Shown piece after piece: positions 22,901 to 36,191 of a DNA stretch of 64,000 nt (position 1 is its first letter; the number at the start of each line of letters is the position of its first letter). This DNA comes from Emydura subglobosa (Eukaryota > Chordata > Testudines > Chelidae). A model generated the notes under the pieces. That model had not been told where the DNA came from. It saw only the letters and a program-made list of their open reading frames with translations, and did no database searches. The position numbers were made by a program, and so were the translations under genes. Location of the stretch: contig ML679968.1 of the NCBI GenBank assembly GCA_007922225.1, forward strand, positions 6,998,075 through 7,062,074, in the 5' to 3' direction.

Positions 22901-23827
22901 CCACTCCTCCTGTGCCAAAAAAAATGAAACCTTAGGAGGATTTAACACTTCAAAGAGAATTGGGGAGACTGCTTTAAACTGAAAATCTGTCTCTGGTTTA
23001 AAAAAAAAAATCTTTCATTTTGTAAACAAGCAGGAAAAATGTTATCATGTGTGCATGTCAAGACAGATTTCATTTACATCTCTACACCTACTATACACAC
23101 ACATACTGCATATTATATGTTTTACCTATTTTATACCTACACTGCTGCTATAGTAAGACTTAAGCTGTCCTAAATCAAAAGAAAGTGAATGACAATAGTT
23201 GATTCTTCTAAGAACGTCAGAAGAGGTCCATTAAAATCTACAGTTAACACTCCAGTATAATGGTTGACAAAAAGTGCTCTTTATAAGCAATGATATAATA
23301 ATTATATGCTTAAAGGGAACTCAAATAACATCTTGCCAAAGGAATGTGTGGCCACATACACTGCACACAGTATTCTCAACTACAAATTATAGCTATGTTT
23401 TCACTTGCCTTATTAGGAACTTGGCCCTTATTCATAAACATTCCATTTTCTGGAAAAGGGTGGAGAATGGGAGGGAAGGAAAGGGGACGTTATAGCAGCC
23501 AAGTTCTCTATTTGCCCTACAGAATCTTTCCTGCTTTTGGTGAGGACAAAGCCATATGAATGGCTTGCTCTGCTTAACTCAGCCAAGAAACCAGTTCATG
23601 TTTTCAACGCTTATTAAATACCTTATAGACTAATGGAAACTTTACAGACTGCATTTTCTCTCTCAAAGCTAAAATGTCAACACAGATGAGATCAAGCTCT
23701 TGATATGGGAAGAAAGAAAAAATATTATCTTTTTTGAAATCTGCAGCTTAAACAGCATGAGGTGGGGGCAGGGGAGAGGGGTAGGATTGAATACTGGTGA
23801 AAGGTGGAGGAAGAGGGGAAAATAATC
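19962..23827. other. Long AT-rich stretch without recognised features
   Basis: Only simple features are seen: an ATATT/ATTAT run near 20450-20475, A-tracts near 20716 and 22270-22290, and CA-rich words near 23095. No gene or repeat family is supported. Confidence 0.4.
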
Positions 23828-23830
23828 TTT

Positions 23831-24100
23831 GGGTTTGTCCACACTTAAAACCCCGCAGCTGCACCACATAGCCTTCAGTGAAGACGCTACCTACACCAAC
23901 AGGAGGAGTTCTCCTGTCGGCATAGATAATCCACTTCCCCGAAATGCAGCTGCCAGGTAGATGGGAGAATTCTCCTGTTGACACAGCGCTGTCTACACCA
24001 GGGGTCAAGTCAGTTTAACTGCATTGTTCAGGGGTGTGGATGTTTCACAGCCCTGAGTGACAGAGTTATGTCAACCCAATTTACTGGTGTTAACCAGGCC
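23831..24100. mobile_element. Harbinger-like MITE, 270 bp
   Basis: The left end is GGGTTTGTCCACACTT and the right end is TGTTAACCAGGCC, with TTT (23828-23830) and TTA (24101-24103) outside, close to the TWA target. Inside are several short palindromes: GGAGGAGTTCTCCTG, GGGAGAATTCTCC, and a CAGGGGTGTGG ... CACAGCCCTG stem near the right end. The family is a common turtle-type MITE by eye. Confidence 0.7.
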
Positions 24101-24103
24101 TTA

Positions 24104-24467
24104 GATATATTGGAGGAGTGTCGGGGACCATCCCGCAGTGCAGCAACCCCAGCCAAGTGTGCTTAACATTTCATAAAATATTCTCGTGGTCTCTCCTCAT
24201 CCTGTCTTTATATGTTCTTTCTTCCGTTGTAGTACATGGAAAACAGACAGGAAAACACAAACAGGTTGATGTGGTTGTAACAGCTACAGTTAGTTTTTCC
24301 CTCCCACCTCACATCTACTAAAGACAGTCAGTGCTATTCCTTTACAACAATTAGCCCCAGCTTGGGTGTTTTGTTTTGGTTTTTAATTCTTTGATCTTTT
24401 ACTTCTACTCTGAGACTTCAGTGGCTCGCAACACTTATGCTCTCAGCACTTGCTAATTATTCAGGGA
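24104..24467. other. Spacer, nothing recognised
   Basis: No gene or repeat is supported. Confidence 0.4.
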
Positions 24468-24546
24468 ATCAGAGAATCAGAAAGATGAGAGTTGGAAGGG
24501 ACCTCAGGAGGTCAACTAGTCCAACCCCCTGCTCAAAGCAGGGAGA
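24468..24546 (-). mobile_element. CR1 LINE 3'-end fragment
   Basis: AGAGTTGGAAGGGACCTCAG and AGTCCAACCCCCTGCTCAAA are the conserved CR1 3' end. The terminal AATCAGAGAATCAG is the decayed ATTCTATG-type tail. Only about 80 bp is present. Confidence 0.85.
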
Positions 24547-27500
24547 GACAGAGGGGGACAGAAGAAGAGAAGCAGGCGGAATAAATTTTGCAAGTTTTAA
24601 CCACTTAATCAGAGGATATGGATGACATCCCATCCAAACCTATGTGCAGGGTCATCAAATGAAAGTGCCGTGCTTCTCTACGATGCCTAGCAAGAGGAAA
24701 ATACCTGATGGGAGTATACTTGGAAAAGGATCCTAAAGGAATTGCTTTTCCAGTTAAGGAAGTTGCATTTCCCAAACACAGATGATTAGATCTGAAAGCA
24801 GAAAATGGAGACATACTTGAAGTAGGTACCAAGGAAGAACACTATCAGAGAGAACGATCTTAACACTCCTCCCCCCTCTCCCCCCACATCCATTCTTCCT
24901 CCAAGGTTTGTTCCATTCCTCAAACTAATTATGACCTTTGTCTCAAAAACAGTTCTGCTGTGTCATTTCCTGTGCTCATTGCAATCTTTGCCACTTGCCT
25001 TAAATATCTTGCATAAGGCACTGCTCTGTGTCACTGGATAAAAAGCAATGATTTAAAATAAAAAATGTAAAAGGCCAGATATTTAAAACTAAATTTGAAA
25101 CCGACAATATATTAAAAACATTCAAATTAAATATAAAAATAATATTAAGCAGTACATGTTTGCTGCTGAGGATTTAAAGAAAGTCAAACCACTGAACAGG
25201 TGGAAGTGTACCAGAGTTGGTTGAAGTGCAGACTAGCTTTTGACAGCAATAGTTTATTCTGCAAGTGCAAGAGAATCTTTTCTTCATTTCAGTTTATTCA
25301 GCTTGTTCAGTTCAATAACTAACTCATTCAAGGTGAAGAAACCAACTGGGATTTGAAAAAACAGAAAAGTTGGTTTACTGCCATTCTATGAATTAAAATT
25401 AGAAGTGAGGATGAGATCTACTAGGTCTAAAATCTTGAAGGACTTTGTGAACGGAAACAATCAGTTCAATCCACCAACTACAGAAAACACTTTCTTTAAC
25501 ATGTTAGTTTTAAACGAAAAAACTTATTTTGATAAACTTGTTTTCTTTATGTATCCAGGACATTTAAAGATAGACATATTTAATTTTTAAAAAATGTTTT
25601 ATGCGTTTTTCATTGAACTGAATTTCCATGCAACCAGAGCTTTACACAAATCACAAATAAAAATTAATTTAATAAATAAATGCCTCATTCATCATTTTCC
25701 ACCATAATAAAGTAAAAATTAAGAATATGAATAAATGTAAGTCAAGCTACATAACTGGTTAAATAAATATGTATAAATAAAATTTATCCTCCTGGTTAGC
25801 AAAAGCAAGCACCAATTTAGCATAAAGACTATATCTAGTTGTCAATCAATATGTTTTCTAAAATTACCAAAGGAGAATCAACCTTTCTTTAGGAAAATAA
25901 CTAAAAAGTACAAATGCACAACAATATTAAAATTGATGATTTAAATCAAGGTTGTCTGTTTGCTGATTTAAATCATGATTAACATTAGCAATTTAAAATA
26001 CTCACTTAAAAATCAATCCACCTTTCTCTTTGCAAATAGGATCGAAATAGCTGTTCCACTTTAGTTGCTAAATTGAGCACTGTATCCTTGCTTGACCAAT
26101 CTTTTTCTCCTGGTCCTGGTGAGAGAGTTATGTTTTCTCCTCTATATCAATTACTAAAAATAATAATAATCACTGTTCATAAACAACTCCTACTTACAGG
26201 AAAAGATTTACAGTAAGAATGCAACTCTAGTTAAACCACTTTATACTGGCTGGCTCACTACATATCACATCTTAAGCAGAGGCCAACAGAATGAAAAAAC
26301 CAGCACCCATAGCTAACCAGCACTGAGCCATATTTGTACGGTTACGTGATAACACAGTGATCGGGTGAGTACTGTTCCTACAGGGCCATCACAGAACTGC
26401 TCTTTGCAATAGCAGTATTATCACTAAAGTAGTAGCAATTGTCATGAAATACAAGGCTTCTTGTGTCTGTAATAAACTTTGAATTTACTGCCAAGAGTAG
26501 AAATTGGGAAGTGCCTGTACTGTTGTATCCCAATGCTAAAAAGCAGCAGATATAGGTCCACAGAATTCCCAATCCAAAAGGAACTCCTGTTTTCTTATTT
26601 CCATAAAACAATTACATGGCAATAGGTATACTTTCAACCTGATCTGTGAGGCACTAAATAGTGCAACCTACATTAATATAATTACCAGGAATTTTTGGGT
26701 TAAAGCCCCATATTGTATGGGAAACATACCAGCTTGGAAAGGCTGTATATATTCATCATGCTCACAAGACATAGGCATTTTGGTTGTACTAAGATTGTAT
26801 TTCTAATAGTTCAGAGGCCATGTATACAGAACAAACAAAATCAAAGCATGCAACATTTTTATTTTTAAAATGTATTTTTATCATGAACTAAGAAAATCCT
26901 TAAATGGTTTGTATAGGACACCAAAATCTCAATATTAAAGTAAAGTATACAGGAACTCCCAATATAAGTTTTACATCAAGTAAATGAAGTAAGAAGTGCT
27001 AATATTTGATATTGCTAATTTTTCTAGTCATCTGAAACAATAAATTGAGATATCTTTGATAGACTTTTCATTTCAGCAAGTAATGGATATCTTTAAAACA
27101 TTTAGAATTGAATGACTTTTCTGTAATGATATATTGCAAGTACACCACATCATTAGCTTTCAAAGTATCACATTGTAAACACAGGGTTTTTAAAGCTTGC
27201 AACTTAAAGCTGGTTCATACCCGCATGTATTATATAAGTTAATTAACATCCCTATGTATTATGTAAGCTAATTCTCATGTAGCTAAAAATGCTTTCATGC
27301 ATCTAAAATGGATGTGACAATTGCTGAAGTGCTATTAATATCAGCTTTTAAAAATATAAGCTTTTTTGTTTTTTTATATTCCACTTGATTTTTCAGGAGT
27401 TTGGCGTGAATTTCTGGACAGGAGCATCACTGCAGGTTGTTGAAGACAGTTTAAAAAAAATACACGTTATTGCTTGCAATATATTGCATTATGAAACCAT

Positions 27501-28486
27501 GTGAAGTTGTATATAAAACAATTATTTTCTAAGTGCAGAGCATCCATAAATCTATTTTTTCCTAAACAAAAAAAAAGGAATTGGGAAAATGATGCATAAT
27601 ACACTCTAGCCACCAGAAAGTTTAAGTAAATTTCATTTGTTATGTGTGTATTGGGGCTTCTGCTTAGTGGATTTCTCTTTCCTACTTTTGATAAAGGAAA
27701 AAACAATCTACTGTATAACGCAGTTCCAAAATCATGGGCCATAATTGTGCAATGGGTTTTTAAGTGGAATTCCCTATTCTTTTGTAGAGTTCCACTTAAA
27801 AAATCCATGGCTCAAAACACAGCTTATGAACAAATAATAATCCATTAAAAATGGTCTGGTGCGGGAAGGGAGACAGACTCAAGAGATAGACAGTTTGCTG
27901 ATTGAGATGTGTTACTTTCCCATCTATGTGTATTTCACAATTACTTTCAAAGCATATTGGGAAGGAAATCAACTCATCACCCTTCTCTAACTAGCCATCT
28001 GCACTTATGTCAGTGAGTCTAGTCCCTATCAGACTGCAGTCCACATAAAAAACCCCAAAACAATAAAAAACAAAAACACAATTCCATGCCAACTCCAGCA
28101 CAATTAAAAATGGATTGGCGTCCTTGCCTTAGGGAGGTTTCTCGACTGACCTACCATTAGCCCTCACCCTAGAAACTGTGGCTCCTACTGGTGAAGATTG
28201 AAACCATTCAGCAAAGGTCACCCTGCAGCTGTCTATCCCATGCATGTGTGGTGTACACAGAGAAAATTCAATTTCTAGTTCCTCTCATCCTTTTAATCCT
28301 CATAAGTACAAACAGCCCAATTTAAGAGCTAACAAGTAAAACGGGCCATACTAAAACTTTTTGTCATCTGACCTGCCACATAGCATACCTAGGAACTTCA
28401 GATTTCCATTTCTGAAATCGTTTGGGACATTTCAAGCAGGAAATAATATAGCATTTTATATCCAGTTCTTCACTGAAAGATAGAGT
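24547..28486. other. AT-rich stretch, mostly unremarkable
   Basis: Nothing recognised apart from the imperfect hairpin listed at 27750-27810. Open frames on both strands near 27467-27848 overlap each other and show no family features. Confidence 0.4.
27750..27810. repeat. Imperfect inverted repeat (hairpin)
   Basis: The left arm contains TTTTTAAGTGGAA (27757-27769) and the right arm TTCCACTTAAAAA (27790-27802), an exact 13-bp match. Weaker pairing extends outward to CAATGGG and ATCCATGG. The loop is about 20 nt. It may be a decayed short palindromic transposon. Confidence 0.45.
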
Positions 28487-28925
28487 AATTCAACCCATCC
28501 TAATGTACGGAAGAGACTTGGCTAGTTCCAAGAAAGGAAATCAGTATGCTCTTCACCACAGACACGAAGATGTTGAGATGATCAAATGGTTGGATACTTC
28601 ATATTAGGAAACCAAATGAGGCTTCAAGGAGCCAAATGTGAGTTGCGCCAATTGAAGACAAGCTGAGGGAGGCTAGGCTCCATTGATATGGGCATACAAA
28701 ACAGAGACTGGAGAGCTCTATTGGTAGGATGGCTCTTGCAATGATTGTGGATGGAAATGACCAAGGGGGAGACCAAAGACTTGGTACACAGACCAGATAT
28801 CAGTGGACCTCAGAGAAATCGATCTGCATGACAGCCTGGCACATGATCACAAGTTTTGAAAGAAGGCCCCGAATAGGCAAAGCAAGAAAGATGACAACGA
28901 CACAGCACCAGAGCACAAAAAACAA
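28487..28925 (+). mobile_element. RTE-like LINE C-terminal fragment
   Basis: Peptide reading gives VIQPILMYGRDLASS, then EMIKWLD, GRPKTWYTDQISVDLREIDL and HDSLAHD in order, with stops between. This matches the C-terminal end of RTE-type LINE proteins (the GRPK-RW...DL block). It is a different, divergent subfamily from the copy at 15380. Confidence 0.6.
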
Positions 28926-29267
28926 TTAAGTGCCTACCACTGACAGTCTTTCACTTCTGCCATTATCATAATCAAAAGGAAAAAAGCACAATCTATCACA
29001 CATTAAACTTTTAGCTGCAACAGTTTTTCTTCCTCACCATTTTAAAAAAAAGACACTGTCAACCTGAAAGCTACTCACTTTTAAATAAGCAAGTTAAAAG
29101 CGGTTTCAGGTACTACTTCAGCCCCCTTCTGTCAGTTTGCAGGGTTATACAATTGCATTTCATGTTTTTGTTTTTATTAAAAAAAATGCTCTCCCTGTAG
29201 CTGTGTGAAACAACCAAACTGGAGGGGAAAACAGTGAATCTGATTTACTACAAAGAATTCTTTCCCA

Positions 29268-29592
29268 GGTGTCTGACTGGTGCTTCTCGGCCCACATGCA
29301 CAGGAGCTAATTGATCGCCATCTCTGGGGTTGGAAAGGAATTTTCCCAAGTCAGATTGGCAGAGACCCGGAGGGAGGTTTTGCCTTCCTCTGCAACGTGA
29401 GCAAGGTCACTTGCTGGTTTGAACTAGAGTTTCCTTGTAACTTGAAGTCTTTAAATCAAGATCTGAAGACTTCAGAAACTCAGCCAGAGCTTACGGGCCT
29501 ACTGCAGGGTGAGGATCTTGCAGGAGGCCAGACTAGATGATCATGATGGTCCCCTCTGACCTTAAGGTCGACGAGTCCATGAAATCCATCGA
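29268..29592 (+). mobile_element. LINE (CR1-like) 3' untranslated end
   Basis: GATCGCCATCTCTGGGG, AAGGAATTTTCCC, GGCCAGACTAGATGATCATG and CCCCTCTGACCTTAAGGTC follow one another, ending in a GACGAGTCCATGA tail like the (TATGAGTC) terminus of a common turtle LINE. No coding part remains. Confidence 0.75.
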
Positions 29593-29744
29593 ACAAGCAA
29601 AATGAAAAGAAGAGAACTATCTCTGTGTCTACTCTCTTATAGTAATCTTAGATATTACCTGAAAACACACTTTTAGCTGTGTGTGTGACTCTGAGTAACC
29701 TTTAAAGACTTTTTTTTTCTAATAGTTAAACACAAAGTATTGTT
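29593..29744. other. AT-rich spacer, nothing recognised
   Basis: No feature beyond a T-tract near 29709. Confidence 0.4.
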
Positions 29745-30065
29745 ACAAAAGCGTTGTGCGGGGCCACGCCTCAGTGGGCACACTGGGCAACAGGGCAGCC
29801 AGCGCTGCTTCTCCTCACTATTGTCGGGGAGCCAGGGTTCCTGTGCCACAGCCCTGGGCTGGGGCCCCACCCAGTCTCGCCTCTCTTCCAGCAGCCCTCA
29901 TCCCCTCTCAAGATGAGGAGTGACACTTCACCTGAGTAAGCCAGGCTGGAAGGTGGAGGCTGAGCAAGGCACAGACTTGGTGAGTGAGGTGCTGGAGCCA
30001 GCAGCTGCCAGAGGATGGCTCCACAGGGACTGACCATGGGAAAAAAATCTGGGGGCACCCTTGAT
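29745..30065. other. GC-rich block, possible unrecognised transposon
   Basis: A sharply bounded GC-rich segment (GTGCGGGGCCACGCC at the left, CTGGGGGCACCC at the right) sits in AT-rich DNA. The sharp edges and high CpG content resemble the GC-rich non-autonomous transposons elsewhere in the window. I cannot show terminal repeats or a target duplication. Confidence 0.3.
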
Positions 30066-31004
30066 TAATAATATCTTTGTTATTGCACCAGCCTCTTAGG
30101 CATTTAGAGGGCTAAACTGCAATAAACTGAAGGTACATAAATGAAACCTATTAAGGTTGTCTTAGTCAGTAGAACCAAACGGCATCAACCAAGAGCAGTG
30201 AATCTTTGCTTCTGAACAGCAGAAGAGGAGGTCATAACGTGATGTCCCAACCATTCAGTAAATGCTGAAATCACTTAAAAAGTGTAACAGCTTAACAACC
30301 CCTCCTCTTTTCTTTCCCCTCCCCCAAAACACACACACCTGTGTTCTTGCCTCAGTGACAGGAAGCAATTTGACAATATTTCAACAGCCATGTGGTGGTG
30401 TAGCTGAAGTTTGGCTTTGAGGGCTATTACTGTTGCTATTAACCTTCTCTATGGCTTTCCTAAACATCCCCAGACAGACTGATTTGACCACAGTAAACAC
30501 ATTCGCAAATGTCTCTAACTCCACCCCACACACAAACAAAGGCACGGAGACTCACGCTGACTTTTGCCGTAAAATATGCTTATTCCATATTATAGAAGAT
30601 TTGCATGTACACACATGTATCTATTTTTAAAGGCTTTGAAGTCCCCATTGACACTAAAAAAATGTGCTGTGCATCAGAACAGGTTTTAAAAAAAAAAAAA
30701 AAAAAACAGTTTCACTTAAGACAGTTTTACCACACACACGTACAGGGCATAATTCTGTTGAAAGATTTTGGAAAATATTTCAAAAGTAGATAGATCTGTT
30801 GTGAGAACAACTTTCAAACAAACATTTGTGTTCCAACCACATGTGTGGCAAAGGATCTGAACCATTTTAAGAGCAACTCAGTAATAGCACATTTTGTAGT
30901 GTAGATTGGGCCTAAAAATGAAAGCAAGCTAATCTATTTAAAGATTCATTTGAGTTATCCTGTTATTTGTTGTACTGTCTTTTTAATACGTCCTGTGCAT
31001 AGGT
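30066..31004. other. AT-rich stretch with a 19-A tract
   Basis: An uninterrupted A tract of 19 bases lies at 30688-30706. No retroposon body is recognised upstream of it. No gene is supported. Confidence 0.4.
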
Positions 31005-31130
31005 CCAGGCAGGGGTGCTGGAACAATTTTTATAGTTGGGATGCTGAGAGCTATTAAACCAAACTGTAAAGCCTGTATATGATGGAAACCACTTCCAGCA
31101 ACACCCCTAGTTCCAGCACATATGGGCCCT
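31005..31130. mobile_element. Short hAT-like non-autonomous element (edges approximate)
   Basis: The left part reads CAGGGGTGCTGGAACAATTT and the right part CACCCCTAGTTCCAGCAC, so TGCTGGAAC and GTTCCAGCA are inverted. The middle AAACTGTAAAGCCTGTATAT is familiar from a frequent turtle repeat. I could not fix a target duplication. Confidence 0.5.
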
Positions 31131-33234
31131 GGTACAGTCTCTCCAATATAAGTCCTTAAAGACATCAATACTTTGCTTCTGTTTTCTGAAGACAGACTGT
31201 CTAAGTCGACAAATAAATGCTACCTTGACTGTAATGTTTACGATACCTGTTTCTTGCTAATAGCTGTGGAATGGATGTTAGTGAAAACTGGAATTCAAGG
31301 CGAGAGGGAGGAACAGATGAATAATTTCATACTTTAAACACAATTTTATACTGGTCTTTCTCTGCACAGCTAACAAAGCTACTTATGTTCTCCCATGTGA
31401 TATTTCCATGACACATTTACACAAAAGCAGCACTCTTGACCTCCCCTCCTCCACACACAGACATTGTAGACTACAGCCAAATTTATACTTCACACAAGCG
31501 TCATTTCTAGAAAGATTAAGATGCATATGCCATGATAAAACATGCAGTTTACTCCAAACTAAAGTCACTGGTACTGAAAGGCCAGCAACAATTTTTTCCC
31601 ATCCCCTTTTAAAGTTTTTAATAACTAACAATTTTCCTATTTAAAGATATCTGAGAGACAGATAGGCATTTTATAAAAACAAACATAAAAAGGCTCCATC
31701 CACTAAACTGTGAAAGAATACAGCTAGCAATTAAGGCCCCAATCCTAAAAACACATTGAACTTCAGGTGCCTTAGTAATATTATTGAATTCCACGGGACT
31801 ATAGTTGTCCATAAAGGTAAACATATCTATAAGTGTGGGGGGTTGGGGAAGAGGAAGGAAGTCAAGAAAAAAATCTTAGTCAAACAAACATTCTAATATT
31901 TAACTGAAATACATTCACCAAACGTACAACTAACAGTGCCCTTTTTTAATACTTAAAAACACAGGAAGATATATCAGAGAATAGGTGGCGTTTGTTTGTT
32001 GTTTGGGTTTTTGGTAGTTGTTTTGGGGTTTTTGGTGATTGTTTTGGCGTTTTATTTTTTGTTAATACTTATAAAGGGAAAAAAGCCAGCCCTGTTTCAG
32101 AATGGTGAAGATAAACATGTCTATCCTTTGATCTAAGCACAGCCATTCTCCATAGCACATAACATCCTATTTACCGTCCTTCAGACACAACAGTAACTAT
32201 ATCAGGGCAACTGTCAATACTAAATGTTCTCAATTTTCATTAATAGGTATGTTTTTCATGCTTAGTTCACTTTGCTTCCTATACACATCAAACTGACAAT
32301 TTATGATCAATTCTAAATGCAAGCACCCTATGTCCTGAGATAACCTTCAGTGCACAACAACAAATCTTTCATCTGTTTAATATTAGTTTAGTGCAGTGTT
32401 TTGTTTTGAAGATGTGTCACTCCACAAATTATTTGTAGCAGTTTATTAAACGCGTATAGAACCAATTTCCTCTTTTAAAAAAGACCACATATCAATTAAA
32501 TCCTTAACACTGTCACTCAAACATGTGGCCACAGTATAAAAGATGACAGACCCCTTAAACTAGGAAAAGCCTAGAGAGAGTTAACACACTATTTAGGTAC
32601 AAAACTGTTTTCAGATTACAGTCGATAAGAACACGATCTGAGAAGAATTAACATAGCCAAAAGCTGGCCCAAACCTTTATTTTCTACAAAACACCATTGC
32701 ACCATCATTATCCCTCGCTGCTTTAAAGACATAATCTAAAAATTATACAAGATTTTCAGTATCGGAAACCTTTGCAGTTTAGCTCATAGCAGTCTGATGA
32801 CGCAAATATTAACATCTCAACAAACATTTACTCTTCACAGGAAGCACACTGGCTCAGAATAAGACTTGACACTGTCTTGTCAAAGTGCTGTGAAACCCTC
32901 CAAGAGTGAAAGCCCTGTCTTAAGCAACAACTCAAACGACGGACAAAACTCTGTCTCTCTTATAAGGGGAAACAGAACTGTACTCGTTTCGTTTGGGGTT
33001 ACTTTGCAGTGGAAAGATCTCATAAAACAGGAGTTTGACTAACAGTGGGTGGGACAATTGTACATTTGCAGTGTGTAATTTTCTGCTCTCTTTGATCTTA
33101 GGTTGGAGGGGGTCACGGTTGTTCTTGGGGGAGGGGGAGATGTATGAAAAGTTGCATAGCTATAAAATGTACATTAAAATGGCTTGGGTAAAAGATAATT
33201 TTAGCTGCTAAATGGCCTCTTTCTTTATTGAAGT
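31131..33234. other. AT-rich stretch with a G/T-only run
   Basis: From 31987 to 32062 the plus strand is almost purely G and T (GTTTGTTTG, GGGTTTTTGG, TTTTGGGGTTTTTGG). No repeat family or gene is seen. Confidence 0.4.
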
Positions 33235-33358
33235 TTGTGAGCTCATTAGAGCAGGGACCATCTTTTTGTTCTGTGTATGTACAGCACCTAGCGCAATGGG
33301 GTTCTAATCCCTGACAATGGCTCCTAGGTGCTACAGTAATAATAATATTTTAATGAAT
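33235..33358 (+). repeat. MIR-like SINE 3' segment
   Basis: GAGCAGGGACCATCTTTTTG, TGTACAGCACCTAGCGCAAT and GGCTCCTAGGTGCTACAG followed by AATAATAATA are the canonical order of this abundant sauropsid repeat tail. Confidence 0.7.
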
Positions 33359-36191
33359 TACTATCTTTACTTTTATACAACTACGTCAAAACCTTGGCTT
33401 TTAGGTCTAGAATGTAAATTTGTTTCCTACTGACTATTACTGCTAGAAAGAAATGTCAATATTTCAAGTTTTAAACATGGTACAATTAGTTTAAAGCAAT
33501 GTAAGCTGTGAATTGAGATTTCAGACATACATGTAAACAGAGTATGTCTCATACACATACTTTCCTAAACAAAAGGAATAAAGAAAAAAGGAGAGAGCCT
33601 AAGCTCAAGTCTTATATGACTGAAGGTACAGAATAAAGGTCCTCTCCACACTGCAACAGTTCATCACGTTCTCTTTTCCTGTATTAAATTCACTTTAATA
33701 GCATCCACTGAACCAATGTTTTCTTTCAAGTCAACAGCATATGAAATTCCTAATCAAAAGAGTGTTTGAGTTTTTTTGGAACAGAACAAAACTGTGATGC
33801 CATTGTGTCTCTGTAGTTTCCCTGACGCTTTAATACTGCAGAATTCCAAATTCTTATCATTCAAATTTGTTTAATTCTCGCATCCTGTTACACAAAAAAT
33901 GTTTGCATCCAGTCATTTTGGCCTGTATTTTATTTTATTTGTTTTTAAATTTAAAAAGGTTCCTAGGCACTACAGGAATACAAATAGCAACAAATTCTAA
34001 ACATTTCAAGATCCTCATAAAGGAAATCTTTGTAACGGCTACTTATAAACAAAAGTAACACCACAACTGTAGTGCACCTTAGTGCAGCTTCAGAAAATTA
34101 TTTTAAACAAAATCAATACGGTCACATTACTTGTTTCCAGAAAAGGGCCTGATGCTTCAAGTTGAACCACTAGTGGTCCTCTTCACCTACACATAATTGG
34201 ACAGCGTGCGGAGAGCAGCTTGGACGGTTAGGACCACATTTTGCAAGGAATTTTACAATTTTTTAAAACATACCTTTCAGTGATTTTCACGGGCAGAGCG
34301 GTGTTCTGTTTTGTTTGTTTGTGTTTTCCCAATCTGGCTTTATTTAACTGGCCAAAACAAAATGGAACTGAAATTATCTGGCTAGAGTTTTCAAATGTAT
34401 TTGCCTGATGTTAAGTTCCTAACCAAAAATGTATTTCAAAGGGGCTGAGAATCCGTAGCTCCCACTCATTTCAACTTCTGAAAAAAAGTCAGGCCACTCA
34501 GACACCGAAGTGCTTGAAAATTTTGGCCTTTAGGTTTAAAGCTTTCAGATCATCACAAATACACATGGTAGGGACACAAATTATTAGCAACATATCCAGT
34601 GTGAGACATGACCAATGCACAAACTGTCCTGACTATTGGTCATAAAAGAACAGTAATAATGAGGTGCGGGTAAACTTACTCTTTATTTCCATTTAGACTA
34701 AGGGTAAAGGCCTGATCCCGTCTGATAGCAGCACAAAATAACCTTTGATTCCAACTCTGCCTTTAGATTCTGGTCACTACATGACAGAGTAATACCCTGC
34801 TCCTTGAGATGAAATTAAGACGAATACCACCGTGTGTTTAGCCATGTTGCTGGAGGTCTGGTTGATACAGTCACACACTTCTGAGAACTCTGTCTAATGC
34901 CTCTAACTGCTGGTTAAATGGAAGGCACAACAGCATGGCACATTCCAAACAATTAACTCCCTTTAGAGAAACTGTAAGGCCTGAATTACATCTCACATCC
35001 ATGTATTAGGAGAAGTCTTAAGAGTTAAGGGAACAGCTGGGAGCCCAATGGGATTGTCTTAATTCTTGTACCATAATTTTATGTTCATATTTCTGGAGGA
35101 CAATAAATTCCTTCTAGAAAGCAGATATACTAGCAAATTGAGATATGTCCTTTCAAGGGGACAGAACAAGTTGCTGAAACAACAAAGTGGCATTACTACT
35201 TCAGTTAAAAAGTTTAATACCAGTAACTGTATACATGACCTATTGCTTTAAAAGATTTTAGGAAATGATACCAGACAAGGAAATAGGTATGTATAAAATG
35301 TTTATAATAAATAATATATAGGAGCTCTGTTCATTACACTAGAGAGACTCTGGAAGAATTCACGCTCAGTCTGACTTTTAGTACTGCCTGCAGAAAATTC
35401 CTCCCAGTCTGCAGAATAAAATAAATAGGTCACTCAAGCTTGATATATTTGATTCTACATAGGACATCAGAATTCTGAATTCCAAGTGCTTGAAAACACA
35501 GTGGTCTGACGAAAAGACTGCATAACAGATTAAAAACATAAAAGTACACATGCGCGCGCACACACACACACCATGTGGAAATCAAGTAGAAGGATTTGGC
35601 ATCAGCTATTTGAACTAAATGGTTATCACACTGAAAACAGAAAATGTATTTAGCAACAGTATTTTGACCACATGGCTTTCTTTCAGAAATAATCTGGTAT
35701 GAAAGAAGGAGTCAAATGTGGCTATGTCCTTTTATAGGCAATTCCTGAAGAAGGTATCATAGTTAGAGCATTGCTAATAACTGTATGCTATTCTATTTTC
35801 CATGTGAATTTAACCTCTTTGTCATATGTACAGGCACAAAAAGATATGGTTTATTACTTTCAGTCTAAGTGATTAACAGATTATTTATTTGCATTGGAGT
35901 GGTGCCCAAATGCCCCAAATCCACAAGATGGATAGTCAAAAGGAAAATATTTGGGGCCTCAAAGAGACCAGGACCATTGCTGATTGGAATGTGTAAACAT
36001 CAAGGGGCCTGTTTCTCACATACATAGCACATACTCAGATCCCCTGTGTAACTCCCATTAACATTAAATAGTGTAACTCCTATCATGCAGGGGGAAAATA
36101 GGAACTTCAGAAACTAAAAAAAAAAAAAAAAAATCCCCTAAAAGTTTCACATGGGCGGGCACATGGGGTTATTGAAATGAGATGGCTACAG
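33359..36191. other. AT-rich stretch; one old repeat and a CG/CA tract
   Basis: Around 34440-34535, GCTCCCACTCATTTCAACTT and GAAAATTTTGGCCTT belong to an old amniote repeat. A GCGCGC(AC)n run lies at 35551-35572. An A tract of 18 lies near 36117. No gene is supported. Confidence 0.4.

Noticed and set aside
27467..27808. A 113-codon open frame on the minus strand
   Set aside because: It overlaps an open frame on the other strand and spans an inverted repeat; no protein features.
30688..30706. Poly-A tract as the tail of a processed pseudogene
   Set aside because: No gene-like or SINE-like body lies upstream and no flanking duplication is visible.
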